A stretch of DNA of 64,000 nt from Megaleporinus macrocephalus (GCA_021613375.1 CM038717.1:39818584-39882583); one strand, 5' to 3'; shown: positions 48,251 through 60,756, counted from the stretch's first letter. Made by a program: numbers and translations. The notes: generated by a model from the letters alone, not told the origin.

Positions 48251-48719
48251 GGCTGGTGACGGGGAAGCTGAGTATGAGATATAAACCTTGTTTTATTGTG
48301 TTTTGAGGGTTTACAGTATTGTTTAAAGAGACTCACTCGCTGATGGGTTTCCTGATGGGTTTCCTGATGGGTTTCCTGATGGGTGTGATTGTGTTTGTAC
48401 TGGAGCTCTGCGCTAAACTCTGTCTTTAATGTCTTTAATATGTCTCTCTGATCCAGATCCATAAACGCTACAGAGAGCTTTTGTACAGCCCGGCTGGATT
48501 AATGTATGTCTGTAGATTATAAGAGAAGAAATTAGTTGATTATTAAGGAAATGATGGCCAATTTAATTAGGAGAACTCACCAGATCTTGGTACACGTGTA
48601 TTCGTTTACAAGCAGATGCTGACCGCTCCAATACGGAAGACAAGTGGCATCAGTGCATGTCAGACACCCCATAATTAGCATCAGCTAGCTGGAACCGAGC
48701 CTGTGTTGGGGTATCCCAG
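48251..48719. other. Putative intron of the plus-strand gene
   Basis: Holds a 15-base repeat TGATGGGTTTCC(TGA) with four copies at 48341-48384. No exon was recognised. Confidence 0.45.
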
Positions 48720-49640
48720 CAAACACAGTTACATTATGACAACCTTGTGACAACATTAAGATAACATACTGTTTTGGTGCCCACAGCATTGAAATGTAAG
48801 AAAGTTGTAACAGTGTTATCTAACAATGTTGTGACAACGTTGCAGCAACATACAGAATACTTCATACATTCCATTATATCTAGAACCAGAATACTTATTA
48901 GTGCACGGTGACAAAGTTGTGACAACCTTGTGACAACATTAAGATAACATACTGTTTTGGTGCCCACAGCATTGAAATGTAAGTCCTCAGAAAGTTGTAA
49001 CAATGTTATCTGACAACGTTGTGGCAACATACAGAATCCTTCATATGTTCCATTATATCTAGAACAATACTTATTAGTGACGTTGTGACAAAGTTGCGAC
49101 AACATTGTGACAATATACTGTTTTGGTGTCCACAGCATTGAAATGTAAGTCCTCAGAAAGTTGTAACAATGATATCTGACAATGTTGTGACAACGTTGTG
49201 GCAGCATACAGAGTCCTTCATACGTTCCATTATATCTAGAACAAGACTTATTAGTGACGTTGTGACAACCCTGTGACAACATACTGTTTTGGTGTCCACA
49301 GCATTGAAATGTAAGTCCTCAGAAAGTTGTAACAATGATATCTGACAATGTTGTGACAACATTGTGGCAGCATACAGAATCCTTCATACGTTCCATTATA
49401 TCTAGAACAATATTAGGGACTTTGTGACAAAGTTGCGACAACCCTGTGACCACATACTGTTTTGGTGTCCACAGCATTGAAAAGTCCCCAGAAAGTTGTA
49501 ACAATATTATCTGACAATGTTGTGACAACGTTGTGGCAGCATACAGAGTCCTTCATGAGTTCCATTACGTCTAGAACAATACTTATGTTGTGACGTTGTG
49601 ACAAAGTTGTGACAACCTTATTCAGACAATGTACGAAGCA
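48720..49640. repeat. 165-185-bp array rich in CAACGTTGTGACAA palindromes, five copies
   Basis: CACAGCATTGAAAWGT recurs at about 48782, 48965, 49131, 49297 and 49470. Each unit also has ATCTGACAATGTTGTGACAA, a TCCATTATATCTAGAAC segment and several GTTGTGACAA half-sites that pair as near palindromes. Related motifs lie at 34804-34830 and 37070-37510. Confidence 0.88.
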
Positions 49641-51495
49641 CCTGCATGGTTGTGAGAAGGTAGAGAACGTTGTGATAGTTGTGGGTTTACTGGGATGTAG
49701 CCCAGCCAGCTAGTTAGCTTAGCCAGAACTCCACAGTAATCGTCAGATATTTGCTTTCTGCCTCTCCAACACTCGTCACCAGACTTTCACTCCTTCTTTT
49801 ATTGTTTTATATAATCTACGCTGGTTTCAGCCGCAGTCAGTCAGAATCAAGCCCGTTACGTTGTTTTGTCTGGGTCTGTAGCCGCTGGCTAAGCTAACGT
49901 TAACTTAAAACACTACAAAACAGATTTAGTTTCTTGTTTTAGTCCCTTCAGCTCCGGTTACTGGACTTCACCCCCTCAGAACTGAGTCACTATCATCTAA
50001 ACTTGTGTTAAACCTCAGTTACAGCCAGAATAGAGCAGGTTCTGTGGAGAGCCGAGGTCTTATTATGCTAGCTAAGCTAACACTAGCTCCACTCTCCTCG
50101 TTAGCAGTGCTGGTTAACATGTAGCTACATTGGTGACAACGTTGGCTGGAAAATCGTGGACTGTTTAATTATCTGGTGACGGTGTGAGCTAACGAAGCTT
50201 TGTGAGTGTTTTAAATGAACGCAGGATGAAAGTATCACAGAGTAAACGAAGCATTAATGCTTTTCTAGTACGTGGAAAGTACCGGAGATCTGGACCACAG
50301 ACAGGCCGGAGCAAGTTACGGGATACGAGGAGGTTCTGTATTTGCAGGAATTGTGTGGAACAGGCTGTGTGGCTGCAGGACAGTCTTTCTTTCTCTTTAG
50401 AGCAGTTCGCTGAAGGAATCCTGAGGAATGTTATCTTGTTCCTGTCAGCTGCTCGGGAAGAGATAACGATTTGCTTTTGCAGGACCAGCAACTGCCTGCA
50501 TGCGTGTTTGAGCGTGTAAGTGCGTGTGTGAAAGCACTCTGGAAAGTGTGTGTTCATATCTGGACTCGCTTACGAGAAATAACAAGCGAGTTCAGTGAAA
50601 TAAGAGAAGGTAATATCTGTGTGATGACAGATGGAGGCAGACTTGACCGCTACACTGCTTCTGTTTTGGAGAGTATTTGCTTTTAAAAGAAAAATCCATT
50701 CAGGCCAGTTTTGGTCAAGCTTTCTTCGGTCATTACACTTAATTTTATACAGAATTTCATACAGATTAGATCATAAATATGAACCTCTAGTCATTCCTAG
50801 TAATTATTTAACAATTCCTAGTAGATACTGAATAAATCACAGTCATTTGTGAATAATTTACAGTAGATGCTGAATAATTTCTAGCATACTGAATAGTTTA
50901 GAAGGATAGTGAAGATTCTATATTAGTAGCTGGGTATTTCTTAAAGGCTACAGAATTACCTATAGTAGATACTGAATAGTCCATAGTATAAAAATTCAAA
51001 GTAGATACTAAATAGATCAATACTGAATAACTCATAGCAGATACAGATTAGCCTGCTGAATAATTGTTATAAGTAATTATTCAACAATTCATAGTAGGTA
51101 CTGAATTAATTATATTAATTTGTGAATAATATACAGTAGATGTACAGGATATGCTCTGGTGCTGGTTCAGTTGGTCATACATATGCTGGTTTTGGTGGTT
51201 ATGCTGGCGTATGCTGGGTTTACTAATAGGCCACAGGTTGGAGCTCTGCATTGTTTTCCTGAGCACTGTTCACCAACACTTGTTCCAGTGTTAAGTGGTT
51301 TAGCCTTTCAAATGGTGACGGTTTGAGGATTTGTTTATTTTCTGATTATTGTTGTTGTGTGGACGATAAAGAGCACAGCGTCCCTGGTAGTGAGGTCAGC
51401 GTGTGGGGTTTGGGTAGCTGGGAGCCAAGGGGAAACTTACAATTTGCATAAACGTGCATATTCATGAATCTTCTTAACGAGTGGTAGCGTCATTT
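49641..51495. other. Intronic or intergenic unique DNA
   Basis: No exon recognised. Bases 50800-51140 carry loose copies of ATAGTAGATACTGAATAATT, the unit of the wdr91 intron 7 array (25804-26260). GCTAAGCTAAC patches lie at 49885 and 50075. Confidence 0.45.
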
Positions 51496-51500
51496 TCAGC

Positions 51501-51566
<66 letters not shown>
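51496..51566. repeat. AAT trinucleotide microsatellite
   Basis: Nearly pure AAT run with one AAG interruption. Confidence 0.9.
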
Positions 51567-51567
<1 letters not shown>

Positions 51568-52135
51568 ACACATTTAACAATACAATGTCTAATGCAGGTA
51601 ATTTGTGGTTAAGTTATGACCTCAGCACTAAAGTTCTAGCGGAGTGCAGTTCAGCATGTGCTGTGTGCTGGTAGGCCGGGTTCTGGTCTGTTATGGGCGA
51701 ATACGTGTGTCTGTGTTTGAGAATGAATCAGCTGGCAGACGAACAGAGGCAGCGGCCGTGATGAGCCAGGCCTTCTCTTACACTCGCAATTCAACACACA
51801 CCTCCACATGGCACTAATGAGTGCACCGCGGCGTCTGGTGGAGCTGAATGATGTTTTAATTAATGAATTAATCCTGGCCTTTGTGCTCTTACTCGACTGG
51901 GGATTGTAGTCTTAACAAGCAGAGTGTCGAGAGTGTTTGCTGTTGTGTTTTCAGAAACAATCCTGGAATGAGAGCGAAGGCAGGCAGTCAGAGACGTTTT
52001 CAGAGGGTTTCTGTCCAGCAAGACTAAAACAGGCCAAAGTAGCTGCAAAACACGAAACGATCCAGTTTAACTGTTTTACTCTGAGAATCAGTCTAACTGT
52101 AGACATGAACTTCCTGAAGGATACAGAAAAAAAAC
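51567..52135. other. Unique DNA, no gene seen
   Basis: No exon, RNA gene or recognised transposon. Confidence 0.4.
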
Positions 52136-52190
<55 letters not shown>

Positions 52191-52454
52191 TGTAGCTGTA
52201 TAGATAGATAGATAGATAGTAACTTAGTTATACTGAGGAATAGATAGATAGATAGATAGATAGTGTAGCTGTATAGATAGATAGAGATAGATAGATAGAT
52301 AGATAGATAGATAGTAACTTAGTTATACTGAGGAATAGATAGATAGATAGATAGATAGTGTAGCTGTATAGATAGATAGATATTAATTCAGTTATACTGA
52401 TGGATAGATAGATAGGATTGTAGAGAAATAGATGATAGATAGAACTGTAGCTGT

Positions 52455-52485
<31 letters not shown>

Positions 52486-52550
52486 TTAACTTAGTTATAC
52501 TGATAGATAGATAGATGGATGGATGGATGGATGGATAGATAGATAGAAGA
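52136..52550. repeat. GATA tetranucleotide array with higher-order inserts
   Basis: Pure GATA runs are separated by a recurring insert containing GTGTAGCTGTATAGATA and TAACTTAGTTATACTGA. A GGAT run lies at 52515-52535. Confidence 0.95.
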
Positions 52551-52845
52551 GTAGTGCTGGTGTCCACTACAGAGATATGAAGAGCCGGTCCTGAAGGCCA
52601 CTCTGCTCTCCTAGTAATTATCTCAGCTCCAGCCCGCTGCGCCCACCACAGGGGTCAGAGGTCGTGGAGGGGCACCAGCTGTTGAGGAAGAGCTCTCTGT
52701 GGCGGGCCGAGGGGGGACGGCAGGCTCGGAGCCCACTGAGGAGCTCACCTGCTGGGCCTTATTACCTGCACGCTGGGGTCCCCCCACCTCCAGCACCACC
52801 GCTCTACTGCTGAAACTGATTCAGTACAACAGAATCCTGTCCACG
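52551..52845. other. GC-rich unique DNA between arrays
   Basis: Higher GC than the surroundings, with no gene recognised. Confidence 0.4.
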
Positions 52846-54732
52846 AGTACACCACCCGTCCACAAGCTCTCCACCTGAACCCCACCAGATCCTGTCCACC
52901 ACCCGTCCACAAGCTCTCCACCTGAACCCCACCAGATCCTGTCCACCACCCGTCCACAAGCTCTCCACCTGAACCCCACCAGATCCTGTCCACCACCCGT
53001 CCACAAACTCTCCACCTGAACCCCACCAGATCCTGTCCACCACCCGTCCACAAACTCTCCACCTGAACCCGACCACATCCTGTCCACCACCCGTCCACAA
53101 ACTCTCCACCTGAACCCCACCAGATCCTGTCCACCACCCGTCCACAAGCTCTCCACCTGAACCCCACCAGATCCTGTCCACCACCCGTCCACAAACTCTC
53201 CACCTGAACCCCACCAGATCCTGTCCACCACCCGTCCACAAGCTCTCCACCTGAACCCGACCACATCCTGTCCACCACCCGTCCACAAACTCTCCACCTG
53301 AACCCCACCAGATCCTGTCCACCACCCGTCCACAAGCTCTCCACCTGAACCCCACCAGATCCTGTCCACCACCCGTCCACAAATTCTCCACCTGAACCCC
53401 ACCAGATCCTGTCCACCACCCGTCCACAAACTCTCCACCTGAACCCGACCAGATCCTGTCCACCACCCGTCCACAAATTCTCCACCTGAACCCCACCAGA
53501 TCCTGTCCACCACCCGTCCACAAACTCTCCACCTGAACCCGACCACATCCTGTCCACCACCCGTCCACAAACTCTCCACCTGAACCCGACCACATCCTGT
53601 CCACCACCCGTCCACAAACTGTCCACCTGAACCCCACCACATCCTGTCCACCACCCGTCCACAAACTCTCCACCTGAACCCCACCAGATCCTGTCCACCA
53701 CCCGTCCACAAACTCTCCACCTGAACCCCACCAGATCCTGTCCACCACCCGTCCACAAACTCTCCACCTGAACCCCACCAGATCCTGTCCACCACCCGTC
53801 CACAAACTCTCCACCTGAACCCCACCAGATCCTGTCCACCACCCGTCCACAAGCTCTCCACCTGAACCCCACCAGATCCTGTCCACCACCCGTCCACAAA
53901 CTCTCCACCTGAACCCCACCAGATCCTGTCCACCACCCGTCCACAAACTCTCCACCTGAACCCCACCACATCCTGTCCACCACCCGTCCACAAACTCTCC
54001 ACCTGAACCCCACCAGATCCTGTCCACCACCCGTCCACAAACTCTCCACCTGAACCCCACCAGATCCTGTCCACCACCCGTCCACAAACTCTCCACCTGA
54101 ACCCGACCACATCCTGTCCACCACCCGTCCACAAACTCTCCACCTGAACCCGACCACATCCTGTCCACCACCCGTCCACAAACTCTCCACCTGAACCCGA
54201 CCACATCCTGTCCACCACCCGTCCACAAACTCTCCACCTGAACCCCACCAGATCCTGTCCACCACCCGTCCACAAACTCTCCACCTGAACCCCACCACAT
54301 CCTGTCCACCACCCGTCCACAAACTCTCCACCTGAACCCCACCAGATCCTGTCCACCACCCGTCCACAAACTCTCCACCTGGACCCGACCACATCCTGTC
54401 CACCACCCGTCCACAAACTCTCCACCTGAACCCCACCAGATCCTGTCCACCACCCGTCCACAAACTCTCCACCTGAACCCCACCAGATCCTGTCCACCAC
54501 CCGTCCACAAACTCTCCACCTGAACCCGACCACATCCTGTCCACCACCCGTCCACAAACTCTCCACCTGAACCCGACCACATCCTGTCCACCACCCGTCC
54601 ACAAACTCTCCACCTGAACCCGACCACATCCTGTCCACCACCCGTCCACAAACTCTCCACCTGAACCCGACCACATCCTGTCCACCACCCGTCCACAAAC
54701 TCTCCACCTGAACCCGACCACATCCTGTCCAA
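52846..54732. repeat. 47-bp minisatellite, about 40 copies
   Basis: The unit is GTCCACCACCCGTCCACAAA, CTCTCCACCTGAACCCCACC, AGATCCT, with CCCGACCACAT and CAAGCTCT variants. No stop codon occurs in any minus-strand frame. Because 47 is not a multiple of three, each frame cycles through all three phases, giving three overlapping ORFs of about 655-674 codons. It is not treated as coding: no start context, splice context or non-repetitive domain. Confidence 0.96.
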
Positions 54733-55690
54733 ACCCAGCCTGACAACAACCACGGTGTGAGTACACCACCCATCCACAAACACTTCACCTGAACCCGCCA
54801 CTGGCCACTTTATTAGAAACTCCATCCAGAAACTAGAGCAGGTCTGGGGTCAGAAGCTGACCAGTGGTGAAGGACTAGAGGACTGTTATCAATCACTGTT
54901 CATCACCAGTGTAGCCAGGTGGAGCTCCGTAGCTGTAGCGCTGGCGTCTGCTGTTGGAGTAACAGAGGAGGAGCTGTGGAGATGATGAGATGCTCCATTA
55001 AGTTTTTGATGTGCTTCTGAGTGATGCTCGTAAACGCTCTGCAGTACAGAAGCCCTCCTCCTCCCCCCACCTCCCCCCACCTCCTCCCTCCTCCTCCCGT
55101 CTCCTCCGTCCACCGTACGCTCACGGCAGCGAGAGTGGTAGCCAGACAGAGCCTTGAGCGTTTCTCAGCCCATCAGTGGCTGATCAATAATTCATGGTGT
55201 TGTATTAACGTTTCTCCAGAATCACCACTTTTGCCGCTACTTCTCTTACCGTCGATAATCGTCACCTCACTCCTTACGGTGCGCCGGGTTCTGCGCGGTG
55301 GAACCAGCTCGGTGACGATGACTAATGAGGTTCGGTCATCGTTTCTGAAAAGTCTTCAGTGGCTCCTCCGCTGCAGCGCTGTTAGCATCACAGCGGATCT
55401 GGGCTGCTTCCTCTGCGGCGTGTGGACAGTGGAGGGCGTTAATTGCCAGCTCTAAATAATTAATGCCGCGGAAAACTCGGAGAAATGCCAAGAAGCCGAG
55501 CTCACATCTCTTTCTCAGCGTTTCCCTACATCCAGATCTCTCAGTCTCACTCCTGCAGTGGACCTCGCTGTGTCCCTCTCACATCTCCGGGTTACACACT
55601 GGTACCTAGCAGTGTAATAGAGTGGACAGTGAGTGGACACAGTGTTTATAAACTCTATCAGATCAACCTGTACTAGAACAACACACACTA
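54733..55690. other. Unique DNA with a CT-rich patch
   Basis: CTCCTCCTCCCCCC-type tract at 55050-55105. Some CpG around 55260-55480. GGCCACTTTATTAGAAAC at 54804 is a lone copy of the core of the 31880-32705 repeat. No exon recognised. Confidence 0.4.
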
Positions 55691-56235
55691 ACACACCACC
55701 ACGTCAGTGTCACTGCAGTGCTGAGAATGACCACCTCCCTAATAGTATCTGCTCTGTGGGGGTCCTGTGGGGGTCCTGATCATTAAAGAACAGAGTAATA
55801 CAGTATACAGAGAATCAGATGAACTACAGTCTGTACGTGTAGCTAATAATTCAAAGCTACAGAGGATATGGGACTCCTAGCAACCACCTGGAAGACATGG
55901 TAGACCCACCAAAACTGGCCTTGTATCCATACATTCTATGAGCTCCACTGACCATACAGGACCTCCACTCACTGTCAACTGTATCAGCTCCACTGACCAT
56001 ACAGGACCTCCACTCACTGTCCACTGTATCAGCTCCACTGACAATACAGGACCTACACTCACTGTCCACTGTATCAGCTCCACTGACCATACAGGAGCTC
56101 CACTTACAGACTGTAGTTCATCTGATTCTCTGTATACTTTATTACTCTGTTCTTTAATGATCAGGACCCCCACAGGACCACCACAGAGCAGATACTGTTG
56201 GGGAGGTGGGTCATTCTCAGCACTGCAGTGATACT
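55691..56235. mobile_element. Two MITE copies in inverted orientation (foldback)
   Basis: Bases 55707-55838 (CTGCAGTGCTGAGAATGA ... GATGAACTACAGTCTGTA) reappear inverted at 56105-56227. Between them (55940-56105) are about four inverted copies of the 45-bp unit found at 14698-15362. Together they can fold into a long hairpin. Family as at 14491-15405. Confidence 0.75.
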
Positions 56236-56515
56236 GAAGGTGAAAAGAGGATAATGATCCTAAACACACCTCAAAAATTAACAATGGACTACTTCAGGAA
56301 GCGCAAGTTGAAGGCTTAGCCATGGTCTGCAGAACCTCCTCCTGACCTGAATGTGATGGAACATCTGTGGACAGACCTCAGAAGCAGGGTGTGGAAGACA
56401 AGACCAAGAGTCTCACAGAGATAGAGGACTTCTGAGAGGAAGAACAGAGGAACATCTTCCCAACCAGAGCTGAAAGATTCTTAGCTGCTGCAGAAAGTAC
56501 TTGTCTCAATAGCTT
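56236..56515 (+). mobile_element. Tc1-like transposase C-terminal remnant
   Basis: ATAATGATCCTAAACACAC gives NDPKHT, the segment around the second catalytic Asp in Tc1 transposases. Another frame gives PDLNVMEHLWTDLRSRVW, where the family has PDLNPIEHLW. The two are out of frame with each other and stops follow, so this is a dead fragment joined to the inverted MITE. Confidence 0.8.
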
Positions 56516-56524
56516 TATGTTCTT

Positions 56525-57340
56525 TTCCAGGTACACAGGTAGGTGAAGGTAGTGTTACAGTTTACCTGTACACAGGTAGGTGAAGGTAGTGTTACAGTTT
56601 ACCTGTACACAGGTAGGTGAAGGTAGTGTTAGTGTTTATCTGTACACAGGTAGGTGAAGGTAGTGTTAGTGTTTACCTGTACACAGGGTAGGGAAGGTAG
56701 TGTTAGTGTTTATCTGTACACAGGTAGGTGAAGGGTAGTGATACAGTTTACCTGTACACAGGTAGGTGAAGGTAGTGTTTAGTGTTTATCTGTACACAGG
56801 TAGGGTGAAGGTAGTGTTAGTGTTTATCTGTACACAGGTAGGTGAAGGTAGTGTTAGTGTTTATCTGTACACAGGTAGGTGAAGGTAGTGTTAGTGTTTA
56901 TCTGTACACAGGTAGGTGAAGGTAGTGTTACAGTTTACCTGTACACAGGTAGGTGAAGGTAGTGTTAGTGTTTATCTGTACACAGGTAGGTGAAGGTAGT
57001 GTTAGTGTTTATCTGTACACAGGTAGGTGAAGGTAGTGTTAGTGTTTATCTGTACACAGGTAGGTGAAGGTAGTGTTACAGTTTACCTGTACACAGGTAG
57101 GTGAAGGTAGTGTTACAGTTTACCTGTACACAGGTAGGTGAAGGTAGTGTTAGTGTTTATCTGTACACAGGTAGGTGAAGGTAGTGTTAGTGTTTATCTG
57201 TACACAGGTAGGTGAAGGTAGTGTTAGTGTTTATCTGTACACAGGTAGGTGAAGGTAGTGTTAGTGTTTATCTGTACACAGGTAGGTGAAGGTAGTGTTA
57301 GTGTTTATCTGTACACAGGTAGGTGAAGGTAGTGTTAGGA
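56525..57340. repeat. 37-bp minisatellite, about 22 copies
   Basis: The unit is GTTAGTGTTTATCTGTACAC AGGTAGGTGAAGGTAGT. It passes at 57330 into GTTAGGAGTCTTACTGGTGTAGTGTAAGGTGA, which is the SINE-like repeat seen at 19640-19690 and 20405-20470, so the unit is derived from that repeat. Confidence 0.93.
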
Positions 57341-58240
57341 GTCTTACTGGTGTAGTGTAAGGTGAATATCCAGGTCCTCTCAGTTCTTCACAGTATCAGG
57401 TATATGGAGTGTCTAGACTTTTACATGTCAGTGTATTTGTTCTCTATCAGAAGAAAGGTTTCCTACATGGAGTCACATTCTGGACCTGAAGGAATCTGAT
57501 CTGAACATCTGGCCTCTGGGAGATATCGGCCTTTCTCTTTCCTACGCAGGAGGCGGTGGCTGCTGATAAGCCTCTGTTTCCTAAAGAACATGTGTGCAAC
57601 AAGATGAACCCTGTTGGAACTTGAATTATTCATCACGTCATAATTAATTAACCTGTTAATCTACAAACCTCGTTACAGCTGAGCCGGTACAGAATTAGAA
57701 ACAGCTCTTGGTCGTGACTCCACTCTTTGGAGCTTCGGTCTTCTTTTCCGTTTCGCCTCCTCTTTTCTTCTTCTTTGGAAACTGAGCTGAACGTTCAGCA
57801 GTGAAAAACATTCACGCTGCCTGAAAGCACTGCAGCGGAGCCCACGGTGGCCGCACGCCGGCTCGTAATCTATTGATGTGCGCGTACGTGTCCGCGGTGT
57901 GGTCGGCCCCGCGGTCAGGCTGATGGAGAACTTCCGGCGACTCACAGCAGCTTTAGGAGCTGCTAGGAAAAGTGCTGAGAGGAATTCAATTCATTACATT
58001 CCTTCTGTGTTTGATGGCAGGCATAACAGAGGACGGATGGTCTCTCCTTTTCTTTTTTTTGAAGGCCAACCAATCAAATTGGGCGTAAAGGTGCAAAAGT
58101 GACCATAATATTCCGAAGTCCTGGAATCATCAGTGACAAGAAGGCTGTAAATCACCTGAACCCAGCTCAGCAGTATCTTTATAGCTGTGATGAAGGAGCA
58201 GCAGGTGAAGGAGGTGGATACAGATGTGAGTCCAGGTTTA
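57341..58240. other. Unique DNA, no gene seen
   Basis: A small CpG-richer patch lies near 57830-57930. No exon was recognised. Confidence 0.4.
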
Positions 58241-58800
58241 AAGTGGATAGAAACGAGAAAACAAACCAACAACAAACAAAAAACCAAATCACAGATACAT
58301 ACAAGATCAGGTGGACATCTGTAGTCCATCATCCACAAAGCACAAATGCCAGACCGAGACTAGGAACAAACACGAGGGGTATAAACACACAAGGGCAGAA
58401 AAGGAATACCTGGGACGGGGCGGGGCTATAAACTAAAACCGTGAGGGGCGTGACAAGACGGCAGTGACAGAGAGAAGCTAGGAAACCAAAATAAACGGAG
58501 TCAACATGGAAAGAAAACGAAGGCAAGAGAGAGAGAGAGGAGCAAGGCAAGGCGGGACAGTAGCAGTAAGACCGAGTGACCACTGCGGAGACAGGAGGAA
58601 GCTCGGGCATTGTTGATCACTCGGGAAACCAAAGCATACATACATTCAAACAAGAACAGGTTAACATTCATAGCCCACGATCCACAAACACCAGAGCGAG
58701 ACGAGGCGCAAACACAAGGGGTATAAATACACAAGGCTGGAAGAGGAACACCTGGGCATGACGTGACGAGGGGCAGTCACAGGGAGGAGCTAGTAAGGAT
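58241..58800. repeat. Two diverged copies of a retroelement-like fragment
   Basis: Bases 58320-58440 and 58670-58790 share CACAAGCACAAATGCCAGACCGAG-like, ACACGAGGGGTATAAACACA and GGGGCGGGGCTATAAACTA segments. A third piece lies at 59510-59600. This resembles the tail of fish gypsy-like elements, but the assignment is weak. Confidence 0.45.
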
Positions 58801-58911
58801 TAGTACAGAGACTGAGTTAGTTCTGGTTTGGGTTAGTATAGAGGATGAGAGACTCCAGAGTGTAGTCACCAAAAGCTAAGAACGTAAGGGCAAGATGAAC
58901 AAAGGCAGAAA

Positions 58912-58912
58912 C

Positions 58913-58949
<37 letters not shown>

Positions 58950-59000
58950 CAGAGACAGAGAGAGAGAGAGAGAGAGACAGAGAGAGAGAGATACAGAGAC

Positions 59001-59031
<31 letters not shown>

Positions 59032-59066
59032 TATACAGAGACAGAGACAGAGACAGAGAGAGGAGA

Positions 59067-59097
<31 letters not shown>

Positions 59098-59116
59098 GAG
59101 AGAAAGAGAGAGAGAC

Positions 59117-59155
<39 letters not shown>

Positions 59156-59168
59156 CAGAGAGAGAGAG

Positions 59169-59207
<39 letters not shown>

Positions 59208-59241
59208 GAGAGATACAGAGACAGAGACAGAGACAGAGAGA

Positions 59242-59285
<44 letters not shown>

Positions 59286-59295
59286 CAGAGAGAGA

Positions 59296-59361
<66 letters not shown>

Positions 59362-59468
59362 CCAGAGAGTGAGAGAGAGAGAGAGAGAGAGACAGAGAAA
59401 GAGAGAGAGAGAGACAGAGAGAGAGAGAGACAGGGAGAGAGAGAGAGACAGGGAGAGAGAGAGAGACG

Positions 59469-59505
<37 letters not shown>

Positions 59506-59515
59506 AGACGGGGAG
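58912..59515. repeat. GA-rich microsatellite complex, 600 bp
   Basis: GAGAGACAGAGA runs with GATACAGAGACAGAGACAGA blocks repeated four times. The open frames on both strands (RERERE and SLSLSL) are compositional. It separates the second and third copies of the 58241-type fragment. Confidence 0.95.
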
Positions 59516-59600
59516 GGGCTATAAACTAGAAACAAGTGAAGGGCATCGACAGGGAGGAGCTATGAATCCAACATAAACATAAGCCATGTGGAAAGAACAT

Positions 59601-59639
59601 GATGGAAAGATAAACAAAGACTGAAACAGAGAAAGAGAG

Positions 59640-59678
<39 letters not shown>

Positions 59679-60080
59679 GAGAGAGATGCTCGGGCATTGT
59701 TGATCAGTCGGGAGGTCATGCAGTCCTGTAGCAGTCTGAGATTAAACCACTTCAGTCGTGTTGAGTTGCGATCGTGAGAGAGATTCATCAACTTTATCGG
59801 CAGGGCTGTCAGCTTCGCCACGACTGGATGTAATAAATGGACTGAATGAATGAATGAATGAATGAATGAATGAATGAATGAATGAATGAATGACTGGTCA
59901 CCTCTTGTACACTTCAGAAGAAATAAACTGTCCTGTAATCTGAGGAACAGCTGTGAGGTTGAACCACCAGGGGGAGCACTATGTCTTAGATCTCTTAAAC
60001 ATACTGACTACTGAGCTTCCTTCCTTCGGCTGAATTCTAAGAAAGCTTTGAAAGATTCCGTAGCTGCTAAGACAATTCCA
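59601..60080. other. Mixed DNA with GAAT microsatellite
   Basis: A second GA run lies at about 59630-59685 and a pure GAAT run at 59842-59892. No gene seen. Confidence 0.5.
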
Positions 60081-60756
60081 GAAAATCTCCAAAATCAAAA
60101 CTAGAAGAGAAAAAACCTGGTGTACTTTTAATGTCAGTCAATGGAACCAGATGTCCTTCTGGTCGTCTGGTTTCCAGTAGTAGGTTTGGTTCATTGAACA
60201 ATCCAACATTGAACATGCAACACTCAGTAGACCAGTAAAACCCTGACCACTCTGAAACGTCCTGCTCCGGTCGAGCTTGTGAAGGTAGGTCCACCAGCTT
60301 CCTCTACCAGACTTTCAGGATCAGACTCTCGCTCAAACTGATTCAGCAAAACTCACACAGTCATAAGAACAACCTCAGCGGTGAGAGGGTGAAGACCATG
60401 TAGCAGGACGCCTCTCTGGCGGATGAGCGAGTGAGCCGACCAATCAGAGCGCACAGGGCTGATCAAGAGGTGGAGCTTGAAGATGCAGGATGATGACAGA
60501 TGTACAGTGTAGTGTTTTGGGGGAAATGGAAGCATGTAAATCTGAGAATGAGCGCAGGACAGATCTTCATAAAGCCTTTATCTACCACACACAGCCACGC
60601 CCGCATCTCCAGTGTGGAGAGAACGCTAGTTGCCTGGTGACTGAGAGTAAGAGAGAGAGTAAGAGAGAGAGAGAATAAAGAAAAGAGGAGAATGAGAGAA
60701 GAGCGAGAGAGCAAAGAGCAGGAGTAAGAGAAACAGCTAGAAGGAAGGAGAGATCC
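60081..60756. other. Unique DNA with dispersed-repeat piece
   Basis: Bases 60085-60240 resemble the 10335-type repeat (GTCAGTCAATGGAACCAGATG). A GA-rich tract lies at 60645-60725. No exon recognised. Confidence 0.4.

Noticed and set aside
50189..50831. ORFs of 66-122 codons in unique DNA
   Set aside because: No recognisable domain, start context or splice partner; both strands are open by chance.
52745..54825. Three overlapping minus-strand ORFs of 655-674 codons
   Set aside because: They are one stop-free 47-bp tandem unit read in all phases; no signal peptide, domain, splice signal or non-repetitive core.
54889..55455. ORFs over the CT-rich patch
   Set aside because: Low-complexity Pro/Gly-rich translations on opposite strands without conserved features.
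58876..59535. Arg/Glu and Ser/Leu repeat ORFs of about 210 codons
   Set aside because: Pure GA/CT microsatellite on opposite strands.
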